Source: a virus
Length of the DNA: 64,000 nt
Reading direction: 5' to 3' (one strand)
IMG/VR virus record: IMGVR_UViG_3300032242_002454
Coordinates: 1 to 64,000 of that record
Shown here piece by piece: positions 16,227 through 25,674 of the stretch. The translations under genes were made by a program, and so were the position numbers. The notes below the pieces were generated by a model. It was given only the letters and a program-made list of their open reading frames with translations, was not told the origin of the DNA and searched no databases. Numbering within the stretch: position 1 is the first letter of the stretch; every line of letters begins with the position of its first letter.

Positions 16227-17167
16227 ATCGTTGGTTAGATAAAACAGTTAATGAACTGCATGATTCTGGTATATTATATAGTTGTATTTTACATACAATT
16301 ATACTCTTAGTAATGTCTTTGACATTTTTAGTACCAGAGCCTTTACAAACCATAAGATTAACACTATCTTTTAATGGTGATTCTTCAATAGAAGAAGGTT
16401 CAGAACCAATATTAGATATTCAAACAATGGAAGATATTTCTGAATCAGCTTCGGATATCGAGTCCGATTTTAATCCAGAAAATATTGCAGCAATTGAAAG
16501 TTCGGATATTATAGAAACTGATAGCCTATCTCCTATTTTGGACTCTTTAGAACCATCTGATAGTAATGAAATAATCGATTTAGCAACTGAGCAGCTTGAT
16601 CAACAAATAGCAGCACAAGAAGAAACCCCTGCTCCTGCACCACCTAAAGTTGTGGTAGCCAAAACTGGAAAACAAACTAGTAGTAATACTTCAACAAATG
16701 AAAAGTCTGGTGGTGAACAATTAAGCTCTGGTGATCAGGCTATAGTTGGTGCTATAGGAGAAAGATTAAGAATGGCTGGTGCAAAAACGGGGGATATACA
16801 AATATCTATTGGATGGAATACCGTGGACGATATTGATTTGCATGTGAAAGCAAAAAATGGTCATGGTGTATCTTGGATAAACTGGATGGCTCCATTCGGT
16901 ACAGATGGTGGTCACTTAGATGTGGATATGAATGCTTCACCTACTCAGCTAACAAATAGAGCGGTAGAAAATGTTTATTGGCCGTTCGGTCAGTCGCCAC
17001 AAGCAGAATATATAGTTGGAGTGCATTTGTTCAGAAACAGGACTGGATTGCGATCTGTACCAGTAAGCGTTGTTATTAAAGTGGGAGATAAAACTAAAGT
17101 GTTTAATGTCAACTGTATGTCTGGCACAAATGTGACTGAGGTGACTCGATTTACGAAGGTAAACTAG
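16196..17167 (+). CDS. Membrane-anchored protein with C-terminal DUF2135/YfaP-like beta domain
   Basis: About 323 residues from ATG 16196 (TTG 16187 is also possible). One hydrophobic helix near residues 24-44 (SCILHTIILLVMSLTFLVPE) anchors the N-terminus. A long acidic, Ser-rich, then Pro-rich region follows (EETPAPAPPKV). From about residue 200 there is a beta sandwich: GWNTVDDIDLHVKAKNG, GGHLDVDMNAS, AVENVYW and YIVGVHLF, the DLDLHV...LDVD...ENI pattern of DUF2135-type domains. It is probably envelope-associated. The short N-terminus, one TM and proline-rich spacer recall planctomycete proteins, so it may be host-derived. It converges with the minus-strand operon, overlapping 17 bases. Confidence 0.65.
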   Translation: MAKKFGRQNLNRWLDKTVNELHDSGILYSCILHTIILLVMSLTFLVPEPLQTIRLTLSFNGDSSIEEGSEPILDIQTMEDISESASDIESDFNPENIAAIESSDIIETDSLSPILDSLEPSDSNEIIDLATEQLDQQIAAQEETPAPAPPKVVVAKTGKQTSSNTSTNEKSGGEQLSSGDQAIVGAIGERLRMAGAKTGDIQISIGWNTVDDIDLHVKAKNGHGVSWINWMAPFGTDGGHLDVDMNASPTQLTNRAVENVYWPFGQSPQAEYIVGVHLFRNRTGLRSVPVSVVIKVGDKTKVFNVNCMSGTNVTEVTRFTKVN

Positions 17168-17642
17168 GCATAATAGGACCCCATTTATCGGCGGGACATT
17201 TTTGATCTCTGTGAGCAAGCTTGTTTTTATGATTAGCATCCCTTACCACGGTACATCCACATAATAAACAAGAACTATCTTTAAAATACTCACATGTTTT
17301 ACAAATAGCTAATCTTTGATCTATTTCTTCTTCAGAACACATATTTGCTGGAGCATTTTTAACTGATTCATCATTTCTAATTGCTTCTTTTTTAATTTGA
17401 TCTAATAAAATATTATTCATATCATTAGGACTAGAAAGATGTACCGGTTTTTCTAGATTAGGATCATTAATATGATTAGAGTGTATTAAATGAGCTAAAT
17501 CTTCTATTTTTTTAAAACACATTATCTTAGTGTCAGGATTTTCTAAGCCCATAGTTAAACCACAATATTTACATTTATAAAGTGGTTTATTATTAAAACT
17601 TGATCCTAAGCTCTCTAAATCACAATAAGCTGTTTTATTCAT
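17151..17642 (-). CDS. Cysteine-rich zinc-binding protein, last gene of the structural operon
   Basis: 163 residues. An N-terminal zinc knuckle CKYCGL near residue 24 is followed by a His-containing helix (IEDLAHLIHSNH), which together could form a C2H2-like finger. The C-terminal 55 residues hold CKTCEYFKDSSCLLCGCTV and then CPADKWGP, the layout of small cysteine-rich (DUF6171-type) domains often fused to phage structural genes. The start abuts the stop of the giant gene upstream. Its 3' end overlaps the plus-strand gene. The role is unknown; metal-dependent folding in virion assembly is possible. Confidence 0.65.
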   Translation of the reverse strand: MNKTAYCDLESLGSSFNNKPLYKCKYCGLTMGLENPDTKIMCFKKIEDLAHLIHSNHINDPNLEKPVHLSSPNDMNNILLDQIKKEAIRNDESVKNAPANMCSEEEIDQRLAICKTCEYFKDSSCLLCGCTVVRDANHKNKLAHRDQKCPADKWGPIMPSLPS

Positions 17643-20600
17643 TAGTTAGGTGGCCTGTTATTTGTCTTTTTTCCTGCTTTACAACAATAGTTAGTATCAT
17701 TACATGTTGGAATATCAGTATTATAACATTGTGGAGTATTATCGCAATCTGATGTTTTATATATTTCTGTTGTATTAATTGATCCTGTAGGACAAGATCC
17801 TTTGATTCTATCACATTTTTCTCTTATTGCATCTGTTTTTAAAGTATCTTGTATGGTTCTTGGTCTACGATATTCATAAGTATAATATGCTACTTTATAT
17901 GTAACAGTTGAGGATTTGAGTTCAGGATTAGTTATGGTTGCTCTATATCTTATAGCAGGATAGGTGATGTCTGTATAGAGTACTGAACTACAAAAGCCAG
18001 GAACAATTCCTTCTACAATATCATTTTCATTTAATGATGTATTATTATGACAAGGAGCGACATTCCTTAGAATCTGTTCCATTTGCTCTTGCCATATTTG
18101 TAACTTTCTATTTTGTGCTACAGGATTAGCTGCTGGAAAAAATACTGGAATATCGCATCCGGAAATAATGGCTCTTGAACGAGCATTGCCACCAACACAA
18201 ATTTTGGGAGCATCTAAAGAAAAGGATATGCATGTGGTCCAAGGAAAAGAGTCTGGGGCTTCTTTGCCACACTGACCAAAACCAGCACTAGTATAATCTT
18301 GGGAACCGCAAGCAATATCAGAACATCCATTACAAGTTCCACAACCTATAGTTTGTGAACCAACAGCTATTAATGCTTCGGTATTAGCGTCAGCGCTATT
18401 TAAAAAATATCCCAAAATACAGGTTCTAGTCTCAGTTATTATATCCCAAGTTTGTGTTTGTGCTGGCATAGTTATTTTATTCGGTTCAACTCCACAATTA
18501 TCACAATTGCTAGATATTGAATCTGAAATTGTAAAACTATCATCTGGTACTGTAATTTTAATTACAGGACAATTATCTCTAATACTATGAGATATGCAGT
18601 GGGATGGTCCATTAGGTAAATTAATAGTTAATGAATTATTATCATAATTAATGGAACATAAATTTGTAGGACAAATTGGATTATATGGTGTTATTGAAGA
18701 TCTAGTCACAGCATCATAAATATACCATGTAGCCGGTGCTCCTGTGTCGCATTCTATCCAAGCACATTCTTCTGTTATATCTCCTCCTATCTCACCTAAT
18801 TTACCATTTATAGCTCCATTTCCACTATAATCTCCACAAGAATCTAGCGGAGTTACTTTACGAGCATCTTCATTTCCATATTTAATTCTTCTTTTATGTC
18901 CTTTTAATTGTATTTGATATCTACAATATTCAAAATTGTAATCAAATTCATTATATTCATATCGTGAAGGTCCACCTGTGGCATTGGGTCCAGAAGGAAT
19001 ACATCCGCATTGGCCATTACGACAATATCCATATTCCCAATCCGCACAATCACAATGATTTTCATTATCTCCCGCAGCTGGAGGATATGATCTACCACTT
19101 ATAGCATCATAATATAAATTTTTAGTTAAAGGATCTATATAACTATCTGTAAAACAAGTACCACAAGATGGTTCAGAAACAGCTCTTAAACTACCTACTC
19201 CTAGTGGATGACTAATAATTCTACCTCCTATACCCAGCTCTAAAGAACGTGTTATTGATGAGTTGCTAATACTACCTTCAACATAGCACTCTGATTCAAA
19301 AACATTAAAAACTCCTCTTGCATATCCTCCTAATTTTATATTACTAGATGTTTGTGTTAATATTTTGCAGTTTGGTCCTATAAGATCTTTTACAGAATCT
19401 CCTATTCCCATATTAGTACATGTATATTCTGGTGGAGCATATGCTATAGTACCTACGCATCCGACTGCTGGTATGTATCGTACGACATATCCTGGAGGAC
19501 TTCCATAGTCTGGATTACAGTCTGGATAAGGAGTACCCGGTTTCCAAAGAGCAGCAGTACACGGGGCACCTTTTTCCCAATATGGTAATTTTAAATCATA
19601 TCTGGTTATTCCATCACAATCAAATGCATTATATAATGTTCCCTTTGGGTGTTGTGCCATAAAACCAACACTATGACTGGCTATTTCTTGACATGTTGTT
19701 AAAAAATCATATCTAGTAGTATTTGTACTATTTAATTCTTGATCTGATACTGCCATAGTATGATTATCTATATATTCTGTATGAATAACACTCTCAATAG
19801 TTTGACCATCTACTACTGCTATTATTTTAATTTTTCCATCAACACTTGCTACTCTAATAGAAATATTTTTATTTCCAATAGTTACTGATACTGCTTTTCC
19901 TATAGTTAATTTACCCTCAATTGATAATGATCCAGAAATTTTTCTATTGCTAGAAGATGCGTTTGTATCTAAATTATATGGAATATTTTTATAGATATCT
20001 TTTGCTTCTATTTTAGGATCGGTATATTTAATTAGATCATTGAATTTAATTGGTTGAGTAGTATGATCATCTATAGTTTTTAAATTGATTTTTTGTTTTT
20101 CTCCATACATCATACGAAATAACATCTCATTTGCTAATATATCTGTATTTTTTACTATTTCTGTATGATCTTCTACTATACTATCTCTCATGATAGCCTG
20201 ATATTCTTCATTTAATACTGATATTTTATTTATAGTTGGTCGAGGAGATATATTTGAATTACAATTATTGGTTGTAAATAATGTATTTTTAATATTTGTA
20301 GGATCTAATTCTAATCTTTGTATATAGTATAATTCATGATTACCGATAGGATTATAGATACCAGCATCATAAGATATTATATATGGAATATCATTAAGTT
20401 CTTTGGGCAAGGATATAGTTTTTGGCATTTGAATATGATATATTCCACTAAAAGCTACAGAACCAATAGTGTTTATCCCACAACCAACGCTATTACATCC
20501 TTCAACTCTATCGGTGTCTCCATAAACTGGCATTTTAATAAAAGGAGTACTTTTATATTCAGTATTATTAAAGTGGTCAAAATCAAATGTTATTGATTGA

Positions 20601-23600
20601 AAAGTTGTTGAGTTAGTTGGTACTACAGGTTTAAAAGTACCTCCAGCACGTATTCCCTGATCATTAATAATACTATTAGATTCTACAGAATATAATTGAA
20701 AAGGAACATCATCTACTCTTAATGTATTTGTATAAAAAATTTGATCTTTTTTAATGGTTAATGCTGATTTCAATTGATCATCTTTTTTCTGCAAATCTAT
20801 AAAAAATAATGGTTTTTCATCAGGATTTAGATAATTTTTTTCCCACTCATGATCAGCATCTAGATTTTTATATATTCCACTAATTTGAACAACACCAGAA
20901 TAGATATAAGATTGATTCTGTAATAAGTTTTTTAGTACTGATACATCTTTTATTAATAAATCTTTTAGTACTGGCTTTAAATTTTCTCTAACGGAATTCT
21001 CATATTTACCAGAATCTGGTATAAAATTAATATCCATAAATGGTAAATAGTTATTATAGTCTCTAAAAGTTTTTTTGACTATAGAATTATTTCCATCTCC
21101 AATATTGTATTTTTGATGAATAACATATGAGGTTTGACCATCATAGGTAATTAGAATATTTTTATCTTTATTTTTTTGATCCTTGATTTTAAAATTATAG
21201 TTGTATAAATTATTATTAGCATTATTAATAATTGTTTTGAAAAATAAGTTCTTATACAGACTGTCTGGATAAAAATCTCGTAAATATCCAGTATTATAAA
21301 TATATTGTCCTAGTTCATTAGTTAACTTGCCATCAAAATTAATCAAATCTCCCCATTTAGTACTATATATGGGATTTCTTAATAGCGGATCATATTCACT
21401 TTTTAAAGCTTCTGATATGTCTTGATAAATAATTAAAGAATCAATGCCCATCTTAATATCTTCTGATCTATCAAAAATATCCCCTAAATTTGCAGCATTA
21501 TCAAGGGTTATTTGTGGTATTTTTCCTAGAAAAGTAAAATCTAAATTACCTATATTATATTTTACTTTAGCATCTAATACAAATTCTGTATATATTTTTA
21601 AATATTTATCATGAATATTGTCATTATAACTTAATTTATTTCCATCTTTATCAACATATATTGCATAAATACTTTTCTTTATAATTTTGCCGATATATGA
21701 TAACTTTGGGTTTTCACTTGAACTTATCAGAACTTTTTGATCACAATTTTTTGTAGTATTATGGACATATCCAACTTTATTTTTACGATTGTAATCAATC
21801 TGTAACTCGGTAAACTTAGTATTTAAACGACTAGTATTATCCTCAGTATGCTCTGCTACAAAAAAATAAGGCCGAGAACCTTCTATAACTATTTTAGTTT
21901 CATCTCTACCTCTTAAAAACCGAGTATTAATAATCGGATAATAAGAAGTATTATTTCTTTGTGTATTAAATAAGTCGTATGTAAAATTATAGAAAAAATT
22001 AAAGTCTAGGTATTCTTTAGTAGATACTGGTAGAATTGGTCCCGATAAATCTGTAGAACTATCTTTTTTCACATATTCAAATAAATATGGTTTACCAATA
22101 TACTTTTTGCCATCTTTAAAATATCCAAAAATATTAGGATCATTATATTCCCACCACTGATTTTGTATATTTAAATAAAGTCTAATTTTTTTATGACTAT
22201 TTAATTCTCCTATTTGTCGTAATGTTTCTTTAAGCTTATCGTTCATTTCTCCGATAAGCATTGTGCCATCTTGGAATTCTTCTTGTTCTCTAAATACTTC
22301 TTTATCATAATCAATATATGAAGTTAAATTATTACTATCTCTAACAACTGATGTTTTATCAGTTTTATCGCTATTATAGATCAATCCAGTATTAGGATGA
22401 AAAAATCCTTTTTTAAGAGTTCCCATTTGTACTGGAGCAGGAACTGCAAAATTTAACATTTGCTTGCGAGGAATTCTCTCAAACTTTATCATTAGGTCGA
22501 TACTTTGATCTCCTAGTGTTCCAAATACGGTATTAGTTGAACAAAAATTCCCTATTGGAGGATATAAAATCAAATTATCATTTCCTGCTAAAGCTTCTAA
22601 ATAAGGATTTACTAAGACAGCAGTAACAGCAGAGGCTGATGCTCCTCCCTTTAATATGAAAGGTTTTTTCTGTTTATCATAAATTAAGATATCATTTAGA
22701 CTAACACGAGTAGCAAATCTTTGGTATCCTATATTTGGAGAAGGTGTCCACTCTAAATTTCCATCCTCATCAAAAGTTTGAGAATAACTTGTTGTTTTAA
22801 ATAAATCAACATTCTCGATAACTTCTGCCCAAACGTCGGCATGAATAGTGTTATAAGAAGGTAATGAGAAATTCCATTCTGTTTTAACATAATTAGGAAA
22901 ACTAACAGTTACCGACTGAGAGCATCCATATGGTTGTTCTGGATCTATTTTTTGATCTAAGCTAGCTAAAGAAGATCCTATACTTGGATGATGAGGTATC
23001 CTGCTATTATCTAAAAGTTGAGTAATATAATTTTCAGAATACCCACCATAAGCTTTAAAAACTGGACCATTAGCTGTTGATAAGTTAGGAGTAAATAATA
23101 ATGGTTCATTACTATAGGTAACCTCTCCATCTTGTCCACAAACATGTGGATATTCTGTTACTGTATTAATAGAGAAACATTGACATTCATTTTTATTAGG
23201 GAAACCTAAGCATTCATAGGTGCTAGGATCAGAACCTCTTAATTTTTCTATATTTAAACCATAAATTTTAATACCAACATCTTTAGTAGTAAAAGTTATA
23301 CGACACTTACCCGCTGTTAAAGAAGGAGTAGCTTTATTAAAAATTGTACTATTATTCGCACCAAAAACTTTACTATCATAGTAAACACCACCCTGATGAT
23401 GAAATGCAGCTTTATCAATACGAGGATTCATTATCGCAGCATGATATTTTCTTTGATCATAAAGACTGCCATCAAGAATAGTTCTTCCTGGTCTTGTTCC
23501 CTCTATTAATCCTTCGCTATTGTTATTAAATCTTGCATCAAGTTCATCACAAAAACTACTATCTCCTTCAGAGCCAGAACAAATAGTAGGATTTAATTTA

Positions 23601-25666
23601 ACAGCTAATTTATAAGATGATCCATCTTCACAAGTAGAACATGATCGAGTAGAATCTTTTATAAATGGTCTGGGATAAGTATTTTGAAATGTCGAACAAC
23701 CAGTAAAATATACTAGTTCTTTTAACAAGTGATCATTTAAAAAAATACCAGCCATACTAGCTGATTTTGTTGTAGTTATATCTCCATTAGTACTATTACA
23801 AGCTGAAGCATATCTTTTTCTAGTATTTGTTTTACTTTCTATTTTTAGATTACCTAACTCGATAGTTTGATCATATGAAAATGATTTAAATTGTGAATTA
23901 GTATGATCGGCACAATCTACTTCAGATGAGCAACCTCCCAATAATCTTCTAGTGTCTTTTATTTTTATTCCCATATCAAAACTTAAATCTACATAGGATT
24001 GAGCACTGATATCTTTTGTAAATTCTAATATAGAAGTTGTATTAGCATCACACCATAAATAAGATCCATATTTATTAGCGAGGGTATGTATTAGTTCCTC
24101 TTGAGAAGAAATAAAATTCATATGACTTGCAGAATCAATAAGACTAGTAGACATATCTTTATTCATCTGATCTCTTTGTCTATAGTCATTAATAGGCTTG
24201 ATAGGCTGCTGATCTTGATCTAATTGTTCGGGGTCTAAGTCCGTAGTTTTTAATAAATCTACCACAACAGCATCGTATTGAGGTGCAGTACTGAGCAAAG
24301 CTGCCAACTCAAATTTTTGCAGTGTGGTCATTGAGTTTGGTTTTTTAACTGACTGCTTATCTGCATTATCTATACGATTATAAATGTCTCTCATAAGAGG
24401 ATAAAGATTAGCAGAAATATATGTGAAAGATGAACCAGATGGAATAACTCCTATCACTGTAGAGTCTTTGATCAGTTTAATACCAGAAGGGCAAGTATTA
24501 ATAACTGGAGTGCCATCTTGTGATGCTGGAACAGTATCAGATAGTGGTTCTGGACCATCATTTTTAGCATAAAAAACATCTCCGGGAGATATGTATAAAT
24601 CTATGCCAGGGATTGGCCTATTATCATTCTTCCTATCTTTATCATAATATCTATACCATCCAATGATACCAGAAGAATAATTCCATCTCCAATAAGAAGC
24701 TAATTTTTCTGTTTTTACAAAAATATTATTATATGTAGTTTTAGCAAATCCATAAGGAACATCACTAAAATCTTTGACAGAGGGTAAGAGGGTGGTGACA
24801 TCGCTAGATACAGTTGACTCTGGTAGAGGATATTCTGTGGTGTCTACCTCAGAGTCTTCTCCCATTAATCCACTAAATAAATCATCAGAAGTATATGAAA
24901 CTGATCCTTCATTATTTAATTTGGTAAGAATAAAATGTCCACAAGTACTCCCAGTTTGAAGATATTTTTTATATGCTTTATTATGGTCATCTATATTATC
25001 ATACTGAGAAGTAATAGAATCGTATGGTATTTCACCTATTCTAGGCTTAAGTTCCCAGTCTATACATAATTGAGGCGTAGATGAATTATTTGTGAAACTA
25101 TTAAGTGGTTTATTGCTGCCATCTCCAAATTTAATAAATTTATCAAAACCTAATCCAGAACCAATAGCAGGAAACTGTTTCATATGTTTGAAATCATAAA
25201 ACTGATCTACATATTTCTGGTTCAGTATGGGTATTTTTGGCAAATAATCATCTTTGTCCATTCTAATATCACAAGCCCCATTGCAACAATTAGAAGATAA
25301 TTTATAAGATTCATTTCCTTGAATATCTTTTAGTTTCCAAGAAACAGTGTGGTCTTTATTATTGTCTAATGAGGAACAATAAGAACAACGAAAAGAATCA
25401 AGAGATTCAATTTCATCATAATTCGTAATGACAGGAGAACAAGAACAAGGATTAAAAGCAGCATTTAAAGTAGAATCAGGCTGGGATAGCAAATCACCAT
25501 ATTTAATGGTAGAATTTTTCTTATAAATAACAATAGGTTTCCATAAGCCACTAGTTTTTTGATCAAATGGAGAAAGAAGAGTTGTTAATGATGCCATATC
25601 AATAACAGCAGTACTAAAATCTGTATCTGATAAAAAAGACTTATTAAATATGGAGCAACAACTCAT
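17642..25666 (-). CDS. Giant cysteine-rich tail or baseplate protein, ~2674 residues
   Basis: The frame opens at TTG 25681, but AGGA followed by ATG 25666 (MSCCSIFNKS) is the better start, just after the upstream stop. No enzymatic domain is recognised. The N-terminus has CSYCSS and SSNCCNGACD clusters. The middle ~1000 residues are beta-rich, Asn/Tyr/Asp-rich and low in Cys. The last ~600 residues are again Cys-rich, with CDCADWEYGYCRNGQCGC near residue 2217 and GCGTCNGCSDIACG near 2440, resembling EGF- or knottin-like disulphide modules. Position after the tape measure, distal-tail candidate and hub-like gene suggests a tail-tip or adsorption protein exposed to the outside. Disulphides or metals could stiffen it. 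Confidence 0.7.
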   Translation of the reverse strand: MSCCSIFNKSFLSDTDFSTAVIDMASLTTLLSPFDQKTSGLWKPIVIYKKNSTIKYGDLLSQPDSTLNAAFNPCSCSPVITNYDEIESLDSFRCSYCSSLDNNKDHTVSWKLKDIQGNESYKLSSNCCNGACDIRMDKDDYLPKIPILNQKYVDQFYDFKHMKQFPAIGSGLGFDKFIKFGDGSNKPLNSFTNNSSTPQLCIDWELKPRIGEIPYDSITSQYDNIDDHNKAYKKYLQTGSTCGHFILTKLNNEGSVSYTSDDLFSGLMGEDSEVDTTEYPLPESTVSSDVTTLLPSVKDFSDVPYGFAKTTYNNIFVKTEKLASYWRWNYSSGIIGWYRYYDKDRKNDNRPIPGIDLYISPGDVFYAKNDGPEPLSDTVPASQDGTPVINTCPSGIKLIKDSTVIGVIPSGSSFTYISANLYPLMRDIYNRIDNADKQSVKKPNSMTTLQKFELAALLSTAPQYDAVVVDLLKTTDLDPEQLDQDQQPIKPINDYRQRDQMNKDMSTSLIDSASHMNFISSQEELIHTLANKYGSYLWCDANTTSILEFTKDISAQSYVDLSFDMGIKIKDTRRLLGGCSSEVDCADHTNSQFKSFSYDQTIELGNLKIESKTNTRKRYASACNSTNGDITTTKSASMAGIFLNDHLLKELVYFTGCSTFQNTYPRPFIKDSTRSCSTCEDGSSYKLAVKLNPTICSGSEGDSSFCDELDARFNNNSEGLIEGTRPGRTILDGSLYDQRKYHAAIMNPRIDKAAFHHQGGVYYDSKVFGANNSTIFNKATPSLTAGKCRITFTTKDVGIKIYGLNIEKLRGSDPSTYECLGFPNKNECQCFSINTVTEYPHVCGQDGEVTYSNEPLLFTPNLSTANGPVFKAYGGYSENYITQLLDNSRIPHHPSIGSSLASLDQKIDPEQPYGCSQSVTVSFPNYVKTEWNFSLPSYNTIHADVWAEVIENVDLFKTTSYSQTFDEDGNLEWTPSPNIGYQRFATRVSLNDILIYDKQKKPFILKGGASASAVTAVLVNPYLEALAGNDNLILYPPIGNFCSTNTVFGTLGDQSIDLMIKFERIPRKQMLNFAVPAPVQMGTLKKGFFHPNTGLIYNSDKTDKTSVVRDSNNLTSYIDYDKEVFREQEEFQDGTMLIGEMNDKLKETLRQIGELNSHKKIRLYLNIQNQWWEYNDPNIFGYFKDGKKYIGKPYLFEYVKKDSSTDLSGPILPVSTKEYLDFNFFYNFTYDLFNTQRNNTSYYPIINTRFLRGRDETKIVIEGSRPYFFVAEHTEDNTSRLNTKFTELQIDYNRKNKVGYVHNTTKNCDQKVLISSSENPKLSYIGKIIKKSIYAIYVDKDGNKLSYNDNIHDKYLKIYTEFVLDAKVKYNIGNLDFTFLGKIPQITLDNAANLGDIFDRSEDIKMGIDSLIIYQDISEALKSEYDPLLRNPIYSTKWGDLINFDGKLTNELGQYIYNTGYLRDFYPDSLYKNLFFKTIINNANNNLYNYNFKIKDQKNKDKNILITYDGQTSYVIHQKYNIGDGNNSIVKKTFRDYNNYLPFMDINFIPDSGKYENSVRENLKPVLKDLLIKDVSVLKNLLQNQSYIYSGVVQISGIYKNLDADHEWEKNYLNPDEKPLFFIDLQKKDDQLKSALTIKKDQIFYTNTLRVDDVPFQLYSVESNSIINDQGIRAGGTFKPVVPTNSTTFQSITFDFDHFNNTEYKSTPFIKMPVYGDTDRVEGCNSVGCGINTIGSVAFSGIYHIQMPKTISLPKELNDIPYIISYDAGIYNPIGNHELYYIQRLELDPTNIKNTLFTTNNCNSNISPRPTINKISVLNEEYQAIMRDSIVEDHTEIVKNTDILANEMLFRMMYGEKQKINLKTIDDHTTQPIKFNDLIKYTDPKIEAKDIYKNIPYNLDTNASSSNRKISGSLSIEGKLTIGKAVSVTIGNKNISIRVASVDGKIKIIAVVDGQTIESVIHTEYIDNHTMAVSDQELNSTNTTRYDFLTTCQEIASHSVGFMAQHPKGTLYNAFDCDGITRYDLKLPYWEKGAPCTAALWKPGTPYPDCNPDYGSPPGYVVRYIPAVGCVGTIAYAPPEYTCTNMGIGDSVKDLIGPNCKILTQTSSNIKLGGYARGVFNVFESECYVEGSISNSSITRSLELGIGGRIISHPLGVGSLRAVSEPSCGTCFTDSYIDPLTKNLYYDAISGRSYPPAAGDNENHCDCADWEYGYCRNGQCGCIPSGPNATGGPSRYEYNEFDYNFEYCRYQIQLKGHKRRIKYGNEDARKVTPLDSCGDYSGNGAINGKLGEIGGDITEECAWIECDTGAPATWYIYDAVTRSSITPYNPICPTNLCSINYDNNSLTINLPNGPSHCISHSIRDNCPVIKITVPDDSFTISDSISSNCDNCGVEPNKITMPAQTQTWDIITETRTCILGYFLNSADANTEALIAVGSQTIGCGTCNGCSDIACGSQDYTSAGFGQCGKEAPDSFPWTTCISFSLDAPKICVGGNARSRAIISGCDIPVFFPAANPVAQNRKLQIWQEQMEQILRNVAPCHNNTSLNENDIVEGIVPGFCSSVLYTDITYPAIRYRATITNPELKSSTVTYKVAYYTYEYRRPRTIQDTLKTDAIREKCDRIKGSCPTGSINTTEIYKTSDCDNTPQCYNTDIPTCNDTNYCCKAGKKTNNRPPN

Positions 25667-25674
25667 TTTATTTC

